From: Vibrio tubiashii
GTDB taxonomy: Bacteria; Pseudomonadota; Gammaproteobacteria; Enterobacterales; Vibrionaceae
NCBI RefSeq assembly: GCF_028551255.1
Contig: NZ_CP117029.1
Location: 930,001-994,000 of the forward strand
Length of the DNA: 64,000 bases
Direction: 5' to 3'
Shown here: positions 33,392-42,013 of the stretch, piece after piece
How positions within the stretch are numbered: the first letter of the stretch is position 1
How the letters are laid out: each line of letters opens with the position of its first letter
Notes under the pieces: model-generated
The model's database searches: none
What the model saw: the letters and a program-made list of their open reading frames with translations, nothing else
Told to the model about the DNA's origin: nothing
Translations under genes and position numbers: made by a program

Positions 33392-34906
33392 ATGTGTGGT
33401 ATTGTTGGAATCGTGGGCACTTCGCCTGTAAACCAGTCTATCTATGATGCATTGACGGTATTGCAGCATCGTGGCCAAGATGCCGCGGGTATTTGTACCA
33501 TAGAAAGCAATCGTTTTCGTCTGAGAAAAGCGAACGGTTTGGTGAAGGATGTGTTTGAAGCAAAACACATGCAAAGACTCCAAGGCAACGTAGGTATCGG
33601 CCATGTTCGTTACCCAACGGCAGGCAGTTCAAGCGCGTCAGAAGCTCAACCTTTCTATGTAAACTCTCCATTTGGTATCACGCTAGCGCACAACGGTAAC
33701 CTTACCAATGCGTCTGAAGTCCGTGAAAAACTGTTTGAGAAAGACCGTCGTCATGTAAACACAACTTCAGATTCTGAAGTGTTACTTAACGTACTTGCTC
33801 ATGAAATTGATACCGTAAAAGGTAACGTAACGGCTGACGATGTATTCCGCGCAGTCACCAACGTTCACCGTACTATCCGAGGTGCATACGCAGTAACAGC
33901 GATGATCATCGGTCACGGTATGGTAGCGTTTCGCGACCCTAACGGCATTCGCCCTCTATGCCTAGGTAAACGCGAAGTGGCAGGCAGAACTGAATACATG
34001 GTTGCCTCAGAGTCAGTAGCGCTAGATGCGGTTGGTTTTGACTTCCTACGTGACGTTGCACCAGGTGAAGCGATTTACGCGACATTTGATGGTCAACTGC
34101 ACACTAAGCAGTGTGCTGACAACCCTGTACTTAACCCATGTATCTTCGAGTTTGTTTACTTCGCACGTCCAGACTCATTTATCGACAAAATCTCGGTATA
34201 CAGCGCACGCGTTGAAATGGGTAAAAAGCTAGGTGACCGCATTCGTGACGAGTACGACCACCTAGATATCGATGTAGTAATTCCAATTCCAGAAACATCA
34301 TGTGATATCGCACTACAGATTGCTCAGGCGATTGATAAGCCATACCGCCAAGGTTTCGTGAAAAACCGCTACGTTGGCCGTACTTTCATCATGCCGGGTC
34401 AACAGCAACGTAAGAAGTCGGTACGTCGTAAACTGAACGCAATTCGTTCGGAGTTTAAAGATAAGAACGTACTGCTAGTTGATGACTCTATTGTACGTGG
34501 CACCACGTCTGAGCAAATCATCGAGATGGCTCGCGACTCAGGAGCTAAGAAGGTATTTATGGTATCGGCTGCACCAGAAATTCGCTTCCCGAACGTGTAC
34601 GGCATCGACATGCCAAGCGCAACTGAGCTAATCGCTCACGGCCGTGACAATGACGCAATCTGTAAGCAAATCGGCGCTGATGAGCTTATTTTCCAAACTA
34701 TCGATGACCTTGTTGATGCTGTTGGCATGGGTAACCGCGATGTTGAGAAGTTTGAAACGTCAGTATTCAGTGGCGAATACGTTACAGGCGATATCGACCA
34801 AGCTTACCTAGACTTCCTAGAGTCTCTTCGTAGCGATGACGCGAAAGTACAACGCGAGATCCAGCAAGACCTAGCAAACCTAGAGTTGCATAACGAAGGC
34901 GCTTAA
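33392..34906 (+). CDS. purF: PurF, amidophosphoribosyltransferase
   Basis: 504 residues. The N-terminal Cys2 (MCGIVGIVG) is the glutaminase nucleophile after Met removal. The C-terminal phosphoribosyltransferase domain has the PRPP loop '[18 protein letters not shown]'. It makes 5-phosphoribosylamine, the first committed step of purine synthesis. It ends just before a block of repeats. Confidence 0.98.
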   Translation: MCGIVGIVGTSPVNQSIYDALTVLQHRGQDAAGICTIESNRFRLRKANGLVKDVFEAKHMQRLQGNVGIGHVRYPTAGSSSASEAQPFYVNSPFGITLAHNGNLTNASEVREKLFEKDRRHVNTTSDSEVLLNVLAHEIDTVKGNVTADDVFRAVTNVHRTIRGAYAVTAMIIGHGMVAFRDPNGIRPLCLGKREVAGRTEYMVASESVALDAVGFDFLRDVAPGEAIYATFDGQLHTKQCADNPVLNPCIFEFVYFARPDSFIDKISVYSARVEMGKKLGDRIRDEYDHLDIDVVIPIPETSCDIALQIAQAIDKPYRQGFVKNRYVGRTFIMPGQQQRKKSVRRKLNAIRSEFKDKNVLLVDDSIVRGTTSEQIIEMARDSGAKKVFMVSAAPEIRFPNVYGIDMPSATELIAHGRDNDAICKQIGADELIFQTIDDLVDAVGMGNRDVEKFETSVFSGEYVTGDIDQAYLDFLESLRSDDAKVQREIQQDLANLELHNEGA

Positions 34907-34978
34907 GAGCGGAGGCGGGAACGGGCTTCGCCCTATGGATCGCTCCGCTGCTGGAAAGCTAGTTAGCGAGAGATAGAC

Positions 34979-35007
34979 AAAAACCGATGCTGTGCATCGG
35001 TTTTTTT
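34979..35007 (+). terminator. Terminator of cvpA-purF
   Basis: Stem AAACCGATGC / GCATCGGTTT with a three-base loop and a seven-T tract. Confidence 0.92.
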
Positions 35008-35113
35008 GCTTTTGGGAACGGACTTCGTCCTACGGAACGTTTCGCTCGGGAATCGAGATGTGATTGCGGTGTTCTTAGCGATCTAGATACTATTCCAGAA
35101 AAAAAACGCTACG

Positions 35114-35216
35114 GTCATTCCATAGAACGACGAAGGAGTGAGTAGGGAATCTCGGTATGTTATCTACTGGTTAGAAGAGATCCCCAACTCGCTCGTGCCT
35201 CACTCTTGAGGATGAC
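35114..35216. repeat. 103-bp palindromic repeat, copy 2
   Basis: Same length and ends as copy 1 (6914-7016), same orientation on the + strand. Confidence 0.85.
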
Positions 35217-35256
35217 AGTATCATAAGGGTTGACGTGACAATCAGCTCTGCAAACT

Positions 35257-35296
35257 ATTTCCAGTTTTCCAGTTTTCCAGTTTTCCAGTTTTCCAC
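35257..35296. repeat. Tandem repeat TTTTCCAG, about 5 units
   Basis: Three exact units flanked by ATTTCCAG and TTTTCCAC variants; same unit as at 7071-7142. Confidence 0.9.
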
Positions 35297-35329
35297 AGGA
35301 CGAAGTCCGTTCCCGCATCCCGCTTCTCT

Positions 35330-36115
35330 CTAGCCCTTCACTCGATATAACTGACTCAGCATAAACATTGCCGTTGCGCTGATAACGACAGATGGGCCTG
35401 CAGGGGTGTCATAGTGCCAAGACATACTCAAACCAAGTAGAACTGCAATTGCACCAATGATTGAGGCTAGTAGGGCCATTTGTTCAGGCGCTTTGGCAAA
35501 GCGGCGCGCTGTAGCGGCAGGGATGATTAGTAGTGACGTCATAATCAATGCACCAACGAACTTCATGCCAATCGCGATCACTAGACCAACCATGAGCATC
35601 AAGATCAAGCGCATTAAATCGACGTTGTGACCTTCTACTGCTGCTAGATCTTCATTGACTGTCGTGGACAGCAGAGAACGCCAAAACAGGGCGAGTACCG
35701 AAGAAACGATAGCCACACCGATATAGATATAAACCAGATCTTCGGGCGTGACTGCTAGCAAGTCACCGAATAGATAACTCATTAAATCAATACGCACGTT
35801 ATCAAGGAAGCTGACCGCGACTAAACCAAGCGATAGGGCGCTGTGGGCAAGAATGCCGAGTAGGGTATCAGTGGCAACAAGCTGCTGTTTTTGCAAGGTG
35901 ACTAAGATAACCGCTAGCGCCAGACAGCAAACCGTCAGTGCTAGGTATAGGTTAATATCTAACAAAAAACCGAGCGCCAGACCCATCAGAGATGCGTGAG
36001 CCAGCGTATCGCCAAAGTAAGCCATACGACGCCAAACGACAAATGAGCCTAAAGGTCCGGCGATAAATGCGATACCTAAGCCCGCCAAAATGGAAGGAAG
36101 TAAAAACTCAATCAT
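35330..36115 (-). CDS. znuB: ZnuB, zinc ABC transporter permease
   Basis: 261 residues from the ATG at 36115 ([20 protein letters not shown]), the same length as E. coli ZnuB. A longer frame to 36328 reads through the coding sequence of znuC and is not used. About eight membrane helices; '[21 protein letters not shown]' is the typical permease-ATPase contact region. It overlaps the 3' end of znuC by 8 bp. Its own stop lies 15 bp from the repeat block. Confidence 0.96.
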   Translation of the reverse strand: MIEFLLPSILAGLGIAFIAGPLGSFVVWRRMAYFGDTLAHASLMGLALGFLLDINLYLALTVCCLALAVILVTLQKQQLVATDTLLGILAHSALSLGLVAVSFLDNVRIDLMSYLFGDLLAVTPEDLVYIYIGVAIVSSVLALFWRSLLSTTVNEDLAAVEGHNVDLMRLILMLMVGLVIAIGMKFVGALIMTSLLIIPAATARRFAKAPEQMALLASIIGAIAVLLGLSMSWHYDTPAGPSVVISATAMFMLSQLYRVKG

Positions 36116-36893
36116 GATGATGACCGTGAGAATGGTTTGAACAATTGTCTGCATCACCGTCGACGGGATCGCCAGCGAGATCATGATGGTGATGGTTGTG
36201 CTTATGGTGATAGAAGGCAAATGGCTGCTGGTGGGTATGACCAAACAGCGCGATATAACTTGGGTGCTGCGCAATATCAGCAGGCGCACCGGAGCAGCAG
36301 ACATGGTGGTTGATACATACCACATCATCAGTCTTTGCCATCACTAAGTGTAAATCGTGAGAAACCATAAACACGGCGCAGTTGAAGCGATGACGAATCG
36401 TATCGATCAGTTCATACAGATCAATCTGACCTTGAACGTCGACACCTTGTGCAGGCTCATCCAGTACCAATAGATCTGGACGTTGCAGCAGTGCTCGTGC
36501 AAGGAGAACACGTTGGTTCTCACCACCTGATAAAGAGTGCATATTGCTTTTCAACAGATGCTCAGCGCCGACTAGCTTTAAGGCATCGTTCAATTCTTGT
36601 TTACTGTATTTGCCCGCTAAGCGAAGAAAGCGTTCAACATTCAGAGGCAATGAGTCATTGAGCCTAAGCTTTTGCGGTACATAACCGATCTTCAACCCTT
36701 TCGGCTTGGTGACTTTTCCTCTGAAGGTTTTCTGTAGGCCAAGAAGCACTTTGACCAGAGTGGACTTTCCGGCGCCGTTTGGGCCTATCAGCGTGGTTAT
36801 CTCGCCTCTGTTAAGGCGAAGAGAAATGTTATCAAGTACTTTACGTTCTCCAAATTGAACGCAAATATCATTGAGTTCGACTAGAGTCGACAT
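36108..36893 (-). CDS. znuC: ZnuC, zinc ABC transporter ATP-binding protein
   Basis: 261 residues. Walker A 'GPNGAGKST', signature '[15 protein letters not shown]' and Walker B 'LLVLDEP' are complete. The C-terminus is a His-rich tail of about 35 residues (many His, '[10 protein letters not shown]', 'HSHGHHHD') expected to bind zinc. It forms the import complex with ZnuB and the periplasmic ZnuA, which is transcribed in the other direction from a shared 80-bp control region. Confidence 0.97.
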   Translation of the reverse strand: MSTLVELNDICVQFGERKVLDNISLRLNRGEITTLIGPNGAGKSTLVKVLLGLQKTFRGKVTKPKGLKIGYVPQKLRLNDSLPLNVERFLRLAGKYSKQELNDALKLVGAEHLLKSNMHSLSGGENQRVLLARALLQRPDLLVLDEPAQGVDVQGQIDLYELIDTIRHRFNCAVFMVSHDLHLVMAKTDDVVCINHHVCCSGAPADIAQHPSYIALFGHTHQQPFAFYHHKHNHHHHDLAGDPVDGDADNCSNHSHGHHHD

Positions 36894-36918
36894 GAATGGA
36901 ACTCATTTGCAATTGACT

Positions 36919-36937
36919 AATGTTATAATGTAACATT
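36919..36937. promoter_or_regulatory. Zur box between znuC and znuA
   Basis: The palindrome AATGTTATAATGTAACATT closely fits the gammaproteobacterial Zur operator (GAAATGTTATANTATAACATTTC). It lies midway between the divergent znuCB and znuA starts and includes TATAAT, a likely -10 element for znuA. Zinc-loaded Zur should repress both directions. Confidence 0.88.
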
Positions 36938-36973
36938 TATTCACTCTTATAACTAGTCGGTAATCATCATAAT

Positions 36974-37858
36974 ATGAAACGTTTTCTAACGGCTTGCGCA
37001 ATTGTACTCGCAAGCACGTCTATTGCCCAAGCATCAACAGTATTAACTAGCATTAAACCGATTCAACTGATTACGGTTGAGTTGACTAAGAATGTAGCCA
37101 CTCCCGACGTTTTATTGGGTTCTAACACCTCACCTCATGACTATGCGCTGCGCCCTTCCGATGTAAAGCGTTTGCGAAATGCTGATCTGGTTATTTGGTA
37201 CGGCAATGACTTGGAACCTTTTCTGACCAAGATTTTAAAAGACCAAGACAATGTGCTTACGATTAGCGATATTGAAGGTCTAGAGCTAAGAGAGTTTTCT
37301 GGTGAGCATGATCACCACGATCATCATGGTCATGATCACGGCACTCATGACCCACACTTTTGGCTTGGTTATAAACCAACGCTACAAGCAGCTGAAGCGA
37401 TCGCGCTTAAGCTTGCTCAGTTAGATGAGGAAAACAAGCAGCAATATCTTGACAACTTGGCTGCGTTTAAACAGCAGTTAGCGGAACAGAAAGAGGCGAT
37501 CTCAGCGCAACTTAAACCGGTATCTGACTCTGGCTACTATGTTTTCCATGACGCTTATGCTTACTTTGAGAATGACTTCTCACTCAACCATCTTGGTCAT
37601 TTCACGGTGAGCCCTGAGCGTAAGCCAGGTGCGAAAACGCTGATCTCTATCCGTAAAACACTGGCAGCAGAGAAAGCATTCTGTGTGTTCTCTGAACCTC
37701 AATTCACACCAGCAGTGGTTGAATCAGTCACTCGCGGTAGTAACGCGAAAACTGGTGTCTTAGATCCTTTGGGTATTGATGTCGCAGCGGTTGAAGGTGG
37801 CTACTTTAAGTTTAAGCAGAACCTTGCTGATAGTTTTAGCAATTGCTTGACGCGCTAA
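36974..37858 (+). CDS. znuA: ZnuA, periplasmic zinc-binding protein
   Basis: 294 residues with a signal peptide (MKRFLTACAIVLASTSIAQA). Zinc ligands are expected in 'NTSPHDYALRPSDVKRL', in the 'DPHFWLGYKP' region, and in 'HLGHFTVSPERKPGAK'. A mobile His-rich loop 'EHDHHDHHGHDHGTHDPH' near residue 115 collects zinc. It delivers zinc to ZnuBC. An 11-bp perfect hairpin follows the stop. Confidence 0.97.
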   Translation: MKRFLTACAIVLASTSIAQASTVLTSIKPIQLITVELTKNVATPDVLLGSNTSPHDYALRPSDVKRLRNADLVIWYGNDLEPFLTKILKDQDNVLTISDIEGLELREFSGEHDHHDHHGHDHGTHDPHFWLGYKPTLQAAEAIALKLAQLDEENKQQYLDNLAAFKQQLAEQKEAISAQLKPVSDSGYYVFHDAYAYFENDFSLNHLGHFTVSPERKPGAKTLISIRKTLAAEKAFCVFSEPQFTPAVVESVTRGSNAKTGVLDPLGIDVAAVEGGYFKFKQNLADSFSNCLTR

Positions 37859-37868
37859 ATATGACATT

Positions 37869-37894
37869 CAGCCAAAGGCTTGTGCCTTTGGCTG
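37869..37894 (+). terminator. Hairpin after znuA
   Basis: CAGCCAAAGGC / GCCTTTGGCTG, 11 bp perfect with a TTGT loop. No T-run follows, so strength as a terminator is uncertain. Confidence 0.55.
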
Positions 37895-37900
37895 AGGTAA

Positions 37901-38066
37901 GATACCAATCAAAATAAATATTTGGTCATTCTTGCTGGTTAAAATCGCTGATAGCAGCGTTATAGATTTTGAAGGTAGAAAAACTAGCTAGCTGCAATCT
38001 ATGCCTTGCTCTAAGCGATTTTCCCTGCGCAATTATCTGAACACCTATTTATCCCGATTGGTATTA
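37901..38066. repeat. ~165-bp palindromic repeat, copy between znuA and tfoS
   Basis: Its ends GATACCAATCAAAATAAATA and (inverse) TATTTATCCCGATTGGTATT form an imperfect terminal inverted repeat. The right half, with GCAATCTATGCCTTGC and CTAAGCGATTTT, recurs at 41553-41716. The rest of this 367-bp gap (38067-38225) is AT-rich and should contain the tfoS promoter; no clear motif was found there. Confidence 0.75.
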
Positions 38067-38225
38067 TCTGTGAACTCATCGAAAAACTTGTCAACTATTT
38101 CCTTTCCTTACTTGTTAATCCCCCGATTTCCTAGATAATTATTATCACAAAATAACAATAGAGCTATTAGGCTCAGCACGCCAACGACTTGGTCTTTTTT
38201 ATCTGCTGCTAGGAAATGGATTATC

Positions 38226-41200
38226 TTGAGTAAGATTGCAACTTTGCTGCTTTTTCTCTTCTATACAGGAGTGACGATGGCGGCAAATACGTCACCTAAG
38301 CTGTTTTATCCTTTGCCAACTTTAGCGCAGGGGAAGGTGTTCGCTGCCAAGCAATTATTCCTTGCTGATGAGGGAGGAATTTGGCTGCAAGACGTACGCG
38401 ATCAAGTGTTGTTCTTCGATGGGCAACATATCCTTCCTGAAAAGGGCTCGGCGCTTGATCATGAAGCGTCGCAAATCGCTTTTCTAGACAACGCATTTTG
38501 GTCATTTTTCCAAAACGAAATCTACCGTACTGTTCCTAATCAAGAGAAGGAGTTGGTGTTTAGTTTAACACCCGGTACAGAGATCCTAAAAATCGGTTCG
38601 TCCAAGCGTTATATCTGGGTGTCTGATGAACGTAATTTTTATACCTATCAAATTGATAGTGGTGAGTTTCAAACCTTCTCATTGATGGAGTTGTATCAGT
38701 ACAACCAGTCATCTCAAATCGCAATTAATGACGCTAAGTTTATTTTCTCTAAGTGGGTGGTGGCGACCAATGCCGGTGTTTATCTCTCTGAAGGGAGTCA
38801 TTTTGAGCATGTTTCAAGCTCTGGCAAAAACTATGTCGAAAAGCTCTACTTTTCTGAAAAGCGACGTGAACTGATCATTGGTTCACTCAATGGCGCGCTG
38901 ATTTTCAATATCAACAAGCCGAACGAGCCAATTCGCACCATCGCAGGTAGCCATGTACTGAGTATTACCGAAACGGATCAAGAGTACTGGATTGGTACCG
39001 AAAAAGGTCTTTTTGTTTACACCTTCTTGACTGGAGAAACCCAAAAGTTTGAGCAGGGGATTGGCGCAGGCAATAGCTTAGCGGGCGAAAAGATCTATTC
39101 GCTTCTCAACGACAATACTGGTGGGATCTGGGTCGCCACCGATCGCGGTGTTCGCTATTTTTCTCTCTATTCGCATAAATTTACTCGCTATTCCAATGAA
39201 GCCATGTCTGTCGTAAGCCGCGGAGAAAAGCTCGTCGAGCTGTATCGTAGTAAAGGGCGGGACGGTTATTGGCTACTGACCAACAAAGGCGTGTTTAAGT
39301 TAAATCTAGTTAAACCGTCTTCACGAAAACTAGTATTTCGCGGCAGAGTGCACGATGTAGAAGAGCATAATGGTGTTCTGTGGCTGGCTACCGATAAAGG
39401 TATTGTCTGTGTTAATGCAGATACGGGCGAGGTTATCGATGATGACTTACCCAACTTCCTCAAAACCAACACGGTAAGATTTTTAGAGTTTAACCACGGC
39501 AAAATGATCTGGGGAGCAAGTGATACCCAACTGTGGAGTTTCGATCTGGTCAGTCGCAAGCTAACACAGTATGGCTCTGAATGGATGATCGACAAATATC
39601 TCCCCGCTCAGTTAACCAATATGTACGTGACTTCTCAAGACTATGTGACGTTAGGAACCGAACATGGGATGTATATTGTTCGCGATGGCCAGATTAGTTT
39701 TGTGGGGGAAAGTATCCCATTTGGTGAAGTGATTGATGCGGTTCAGCCATCAGAACGTGAGTTATGGGTAGCCAGTCGTTATGGGCTGTATCGCTTAGAT
39801 TTGTTCAGCAATAATGTTGAGCCCATTGATATGGTTGATGGCCACGTAACACCAAAATGCTTGATCCAAAATCAAGACGGCATTTGGCTGACCTCATCTA
39901 CTGGGCTTTCCCGTTACACGCCTCGAGGCACACTGACTCAGCATTATGGCGAACCATTTGGTGTCATCAGTAATGAGTTTTTGCCGGGTGTATGTACTTT
40001 TGGCAGTGACAGCGAAAGAACCATTTTCTTAGGGGCTGATAGCAGCCTAGTGAAGGTTAATACCCAGCAATTAGTGGTGAGTCGTTTACCCGATACGCGT
40101 GTGATATTTAGCCAAATCAAGCGCAATCAAAAGCTTTTTTCCTTAGCCAACACGGTGCAAGAAACACCACAAATCGGCTACGGAGAGTCAATCTTTTTTC
40201 AGTTCGGCTTTCTGCCAAGTGCTAGCAATATCAATCTTGAATATCGCTTGAACCAAAGTAGTGACTGGCAGGCACTGGACGGCAGTACCTTGACCATTGA
40301 ACACCTCATGCCTGGGGAGTATAGCCTAGAGGTTCGTGCCGTCAGGAATGGGCGAGTAAAAGGCAATAGCAACAGCTATCAGTTTTTGGTCACCGAACCT
40401 TGGTTTCTTAGCCACGTTGCGATAGTAACCTATGTACTTGCAGTCCTGATTGTTATCGCGGTTATCGTTTACTGGCGTTCACGTTTAATGGCGAAGTCAA
40501 ACCGCTTGCTTAAAGCCCAAGTCGCGCTCAAAACCAATCAGCTCCGTCATCAAAGCCGTGTTTTACTCGGCAACAACAATCAACTACGTAAACAGCTTGA
40601 AGTGCGTTGGTTGATTTATAGTCAGTCTGTCAATGAGTTAAAAGAGCGGCTTAACACAACGGCTTCTAACTCATTAACCCATGAGCAGCTTATTGGTTAT
40701 ATGCAGCAAGAGCTAGAAACGTTAATCAATGTCCGTTCGACAAATGGGCAAGCTCTTCCTGTATTTAATCTCACCATGATCGTGAATTCGGTGATCAGCA
40801 GTTGGAAAGATGAGCTAGCCAAGGTGGGCGTCAATGTTGAGCTTGAATCTGACCAAGAGCTGTTTATAGGCTTGAATGACTTTAACCTTGATGAGCTATT
40901 TAACCTATTGTTCGATGGCATTTTAAGGCGCTGCTATCGCAATCAAACGGTAGTGATTCAGTTAGTGCAAAAAGAGGGGATGGTAGTTTTCTCTATGCTG
41001 GATCAAGGTGATGCCTTTGATTCCATTTCTGGCAGTGTTACGTCCTCAGACAACTTGCATAAGCTCGTCATGCAAAGCGGTGGTGAGATGAACTTGTTTA
41101 GCTCAGAGGATCGCAACCTATTGGAAATCAGTTGGCAAGAGAGTGTCTCTTTCGAGAACAACCCGATTGTGATGCCAGCAGACGAAGAGTGCGCTGAACT

Positions 41201-41534
41201 TGTTCACGATGACCCTTGGCTATCAAAGGTGATTCAATTAGTTGATGACCACTATACCGACCCTGAATTTAGTACCTCTTCTGCGGCTAAGATGCTCTAT
41301 GTATCAGAACGAAGCTTACAACGCAGACTCAAATCCTCAGTAGAGAAAACCTTTACTGAGTATTTGACTGAAGTGCGTTTAGACAACGCTTGCCGCCGAT
41401 TACTTGCAGGGGAAAAGGTCTCGGATGTTGCCTTTGAGTGCGGTTTTAATGACCCTTCTTACTTTAGCCAAAGGTTTAAGCATCGCTTTGGTATGTCACC
41501 AACCCAGTTTGTTGAGCAGCAAAGCCGCTACTAA
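38226..41534 (+). CDS. tfoS: TfoS, transmembrane AraC-type regulator of chitin-induced competence
   Basis: 1102 residues from a TTG start that gives a proper signal peptide (MSKIATLLLFLFYTGVTMA). A large periplasmic sensor of two-component-regulator propeller repeats follows ('GGIWVATDRGVRYF', 'VLWLATDKGIVCVN', 'ELWVASRYGLYRLD'). A Y_Y_Y-type domain lies at about 640-720, and one membrane helix at about 727-748. A cytoplasmic coiled coil and a decayed ATPase-like module come next (residues about 850-980, no intact N or G box). Residues about 998-1100 are an AraC helix-turn-helix ('SYFSQRFKHRFGMSPTQF'). V. cholerae TfoS (VC2080, by memory) has this architecture and place between znu and feo. 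It senses chitin oligosaccharide signals and activates the sRNA gene tfoR. Confidence 0.88.
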   Translation: MSKIATLLLFLFYTGVTMAANTSPKLFYPLPTLAQGKVFAAKQLFLADEGGIWLQDVRDQVLFFDGQHILPEKGSALDHEASQIAFLDNAFWSFFQNEIYRTVPNQEKELVFSLTPGTEILKIGSSKRYIWVSDERNFYTYQIDSGEFQTFSLMELYQYNQSSQIAINDAKFIFSKWVVATNAGVYLSEGSHFEHVSSSGKNYVEKLYFSEKRRELIIGSLNGALIFNINKPNEPIRTIAGSHVLSITETDQEYWIGTEKGLFVYTFLTGETQKFEQGIGAGNSLAGEKIYSLLNDNTGGIWVATDRGVRYFSLYSHKFTRYSNEAMSVVSRGEKLVELYRSKGRDGYWLLTNKGVFKLNLVKPSSRKLVFRGRVHDVEEHNGVLWLATDKGIVCVNADTGEVIDDDLPNFLKTNTVRFLEFNHGKMIWGASDTQLWSFDLVSRKLTQYGSEWMIDKYLPAQLTNMYVTSQDYVTLGTEHGMYIVRDGQISFVGESIPFGEVIDAVQPSERELWVASRYGLYRLDLFSNNVEPIDMVDGHVTPKCLIQNQDGIWLTSSTGLSRYTPRGTLTQHYGEPFGVISNEFLPGVCTFGSDSERTIFLGADSSLVKVNTQQLVVSRLPDTRVIFSQIKRNQKLFSLANTVQETPQIGYGESIFFQFGFLPSASNINLEYRLNQSSDWQALDGSTLTIEHLMPGEYSLEVRAVRNGRVKGNSNSYQFLVTEPWFLSHVAIVTYVLAVLIVIAVIVYWRSRLMAKSNRLLKAQVALKTNQLRHQSRVLLGNNNQLRKQLEVRWLIYSQSVNELKERLNTTASNSLTHEQLIGYMQQELETLINVRSTNGQALPVFNLTMIVNSVISSWKDELAKVGVNVELESDQELFIGLNDFNLDELFNLLFDGILRRCYRNQTVVIQLVQKEGMVVFSMLDQGDAFDSISGSVTSSDNLHKLVMQSGGEMNLFSSEDRNLLEISWQESVSFENNPIVMPADEECAELVHDDPWLSKVIQLVDDHYTDPEFSTSSAAKMLYVSERSLQRRLKSSVEKTFTEYLTEVRLDNACRRLLAGEKVSDVAFECGFNDPSYFSQRFKHRFGMSPTQFVEQQSRY

Positions 41535-41552
41535 CTAGAAAGAGCAATCAGC

Positions 41553-41716
41553 TAATACCACTGTGCTCTAGTACCGCGTGAGCAATACGCGGTGAGGCAA
41601 TTAGTTCATACGCTTATTATCCCATGCCAGCAGCGAGCTCGCTGCAATCTATCCCTTGCACTAAGTGATTTTGCCCGTCTAATTATTTAAATGCCTATGT
41701 ACCGCGATTGGGGTTA
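41553..41716. repeat. ~165-bp palindromic repeat, copy downstream of tfoS
   Basis: Ends TAATACCA... and (inverse) ...GATTGGGGTTA. The right half shares GCAATCTAT-CCTTGC-CTAAG-GATTTT with the copy at 37901-38066. It starts 18 bp after the tfoS stop. Confidence 0.75.
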
Positions 41717-41788
41717 GAACTGTTTTGAAATTACGATGTAAATCTTCATTAAGCGTATTGGACAAGAGCTAATGGTTATAATCGCTTT

Positions 41789-41896
41789 GCGTGAATTGCG
41801 TGAATTGCGTGAATTGCGTGAATTGCGTGAATTGCGTGAATTGCGTGAATTGCGTGAATTGCGTGAATTGCGTGAATTGCGTGAATTGCGTGAATT
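41789..41896. repeat. Tandem nonamer GCGTGAATT x12
   Basis: Twelve perfect 9-bp units lie between the tfoS 3' end and the sRNA terminator. A frame reading (Glu-Leu-Arg)n through it has no ribosome binding site or homologue pattern and is taken as chance. Confidence 0.97.
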
Positions 41897-41908
41897 GGGG
41901 AGAGAAAG

Positions 41909-42013
41909 AAAAAAAATATCGTGGTATAGCCGGGGGGACTATACCACGGGTGCCAACGACACCTTCGCTTGCTGCCGGAGTGACGCTGATGCGCCACCTC
42001 TGGAATTCAATGT
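41909..42013 (-). ncRNA. tfoR: Candidate small RNA, probably TfoR
   Basis: On the minus strand a 10-bp perfect stem (CGTGGTATAG / CTATACCACG, 41920-41948) is followed by ATA and eight T residues: a textbook sRNA terminator. Upstream lie two more hairpins, GTGGCGC-ATCA-GCGTCAC (about 41986-42004, extended by an outer helix) and GGTG...CACC (about 41949-41963). No protein frame is plausible. V. cholerae TfoR is a 102-nt sRNA in the intergenic region by feoA and tfoS (VC2078-VC2079), induced by TfoS and raising translation of tfoX mRNA. The 5' end given here assumes a similar 102-105 nt length. Position, size and structure fit; base-level identity with TfoR was not checked. Confidence 0.68.

Larger units (their letters stand above)
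34917..35314. repeat. Composite repeat locus B between purF and znuB
   Basis: This fills the 423-bp gap. In order it has: hairpin copy GGGAACGGGCTTCGCCCT (34917-34934), the purF terminator, hairpin copy GGGAACGGACTTCGTCCT (35014-35031), the 103-bp palindrome (35114-35216), four to five TTTTCCAG units (35257-35296), and the exact inverse of the second hairpin copy (35297-35314). So 35014-35314 is a 301-bp block bounded by 18-bp perfect inverted repeats. Confidence 0.85.

Noticed and set aside
36116..36328. N-terminal extension of znuB
   Set aside because: It lies entirely within znuC in another frame, and the 261-residue form from 36115 matches the family length.
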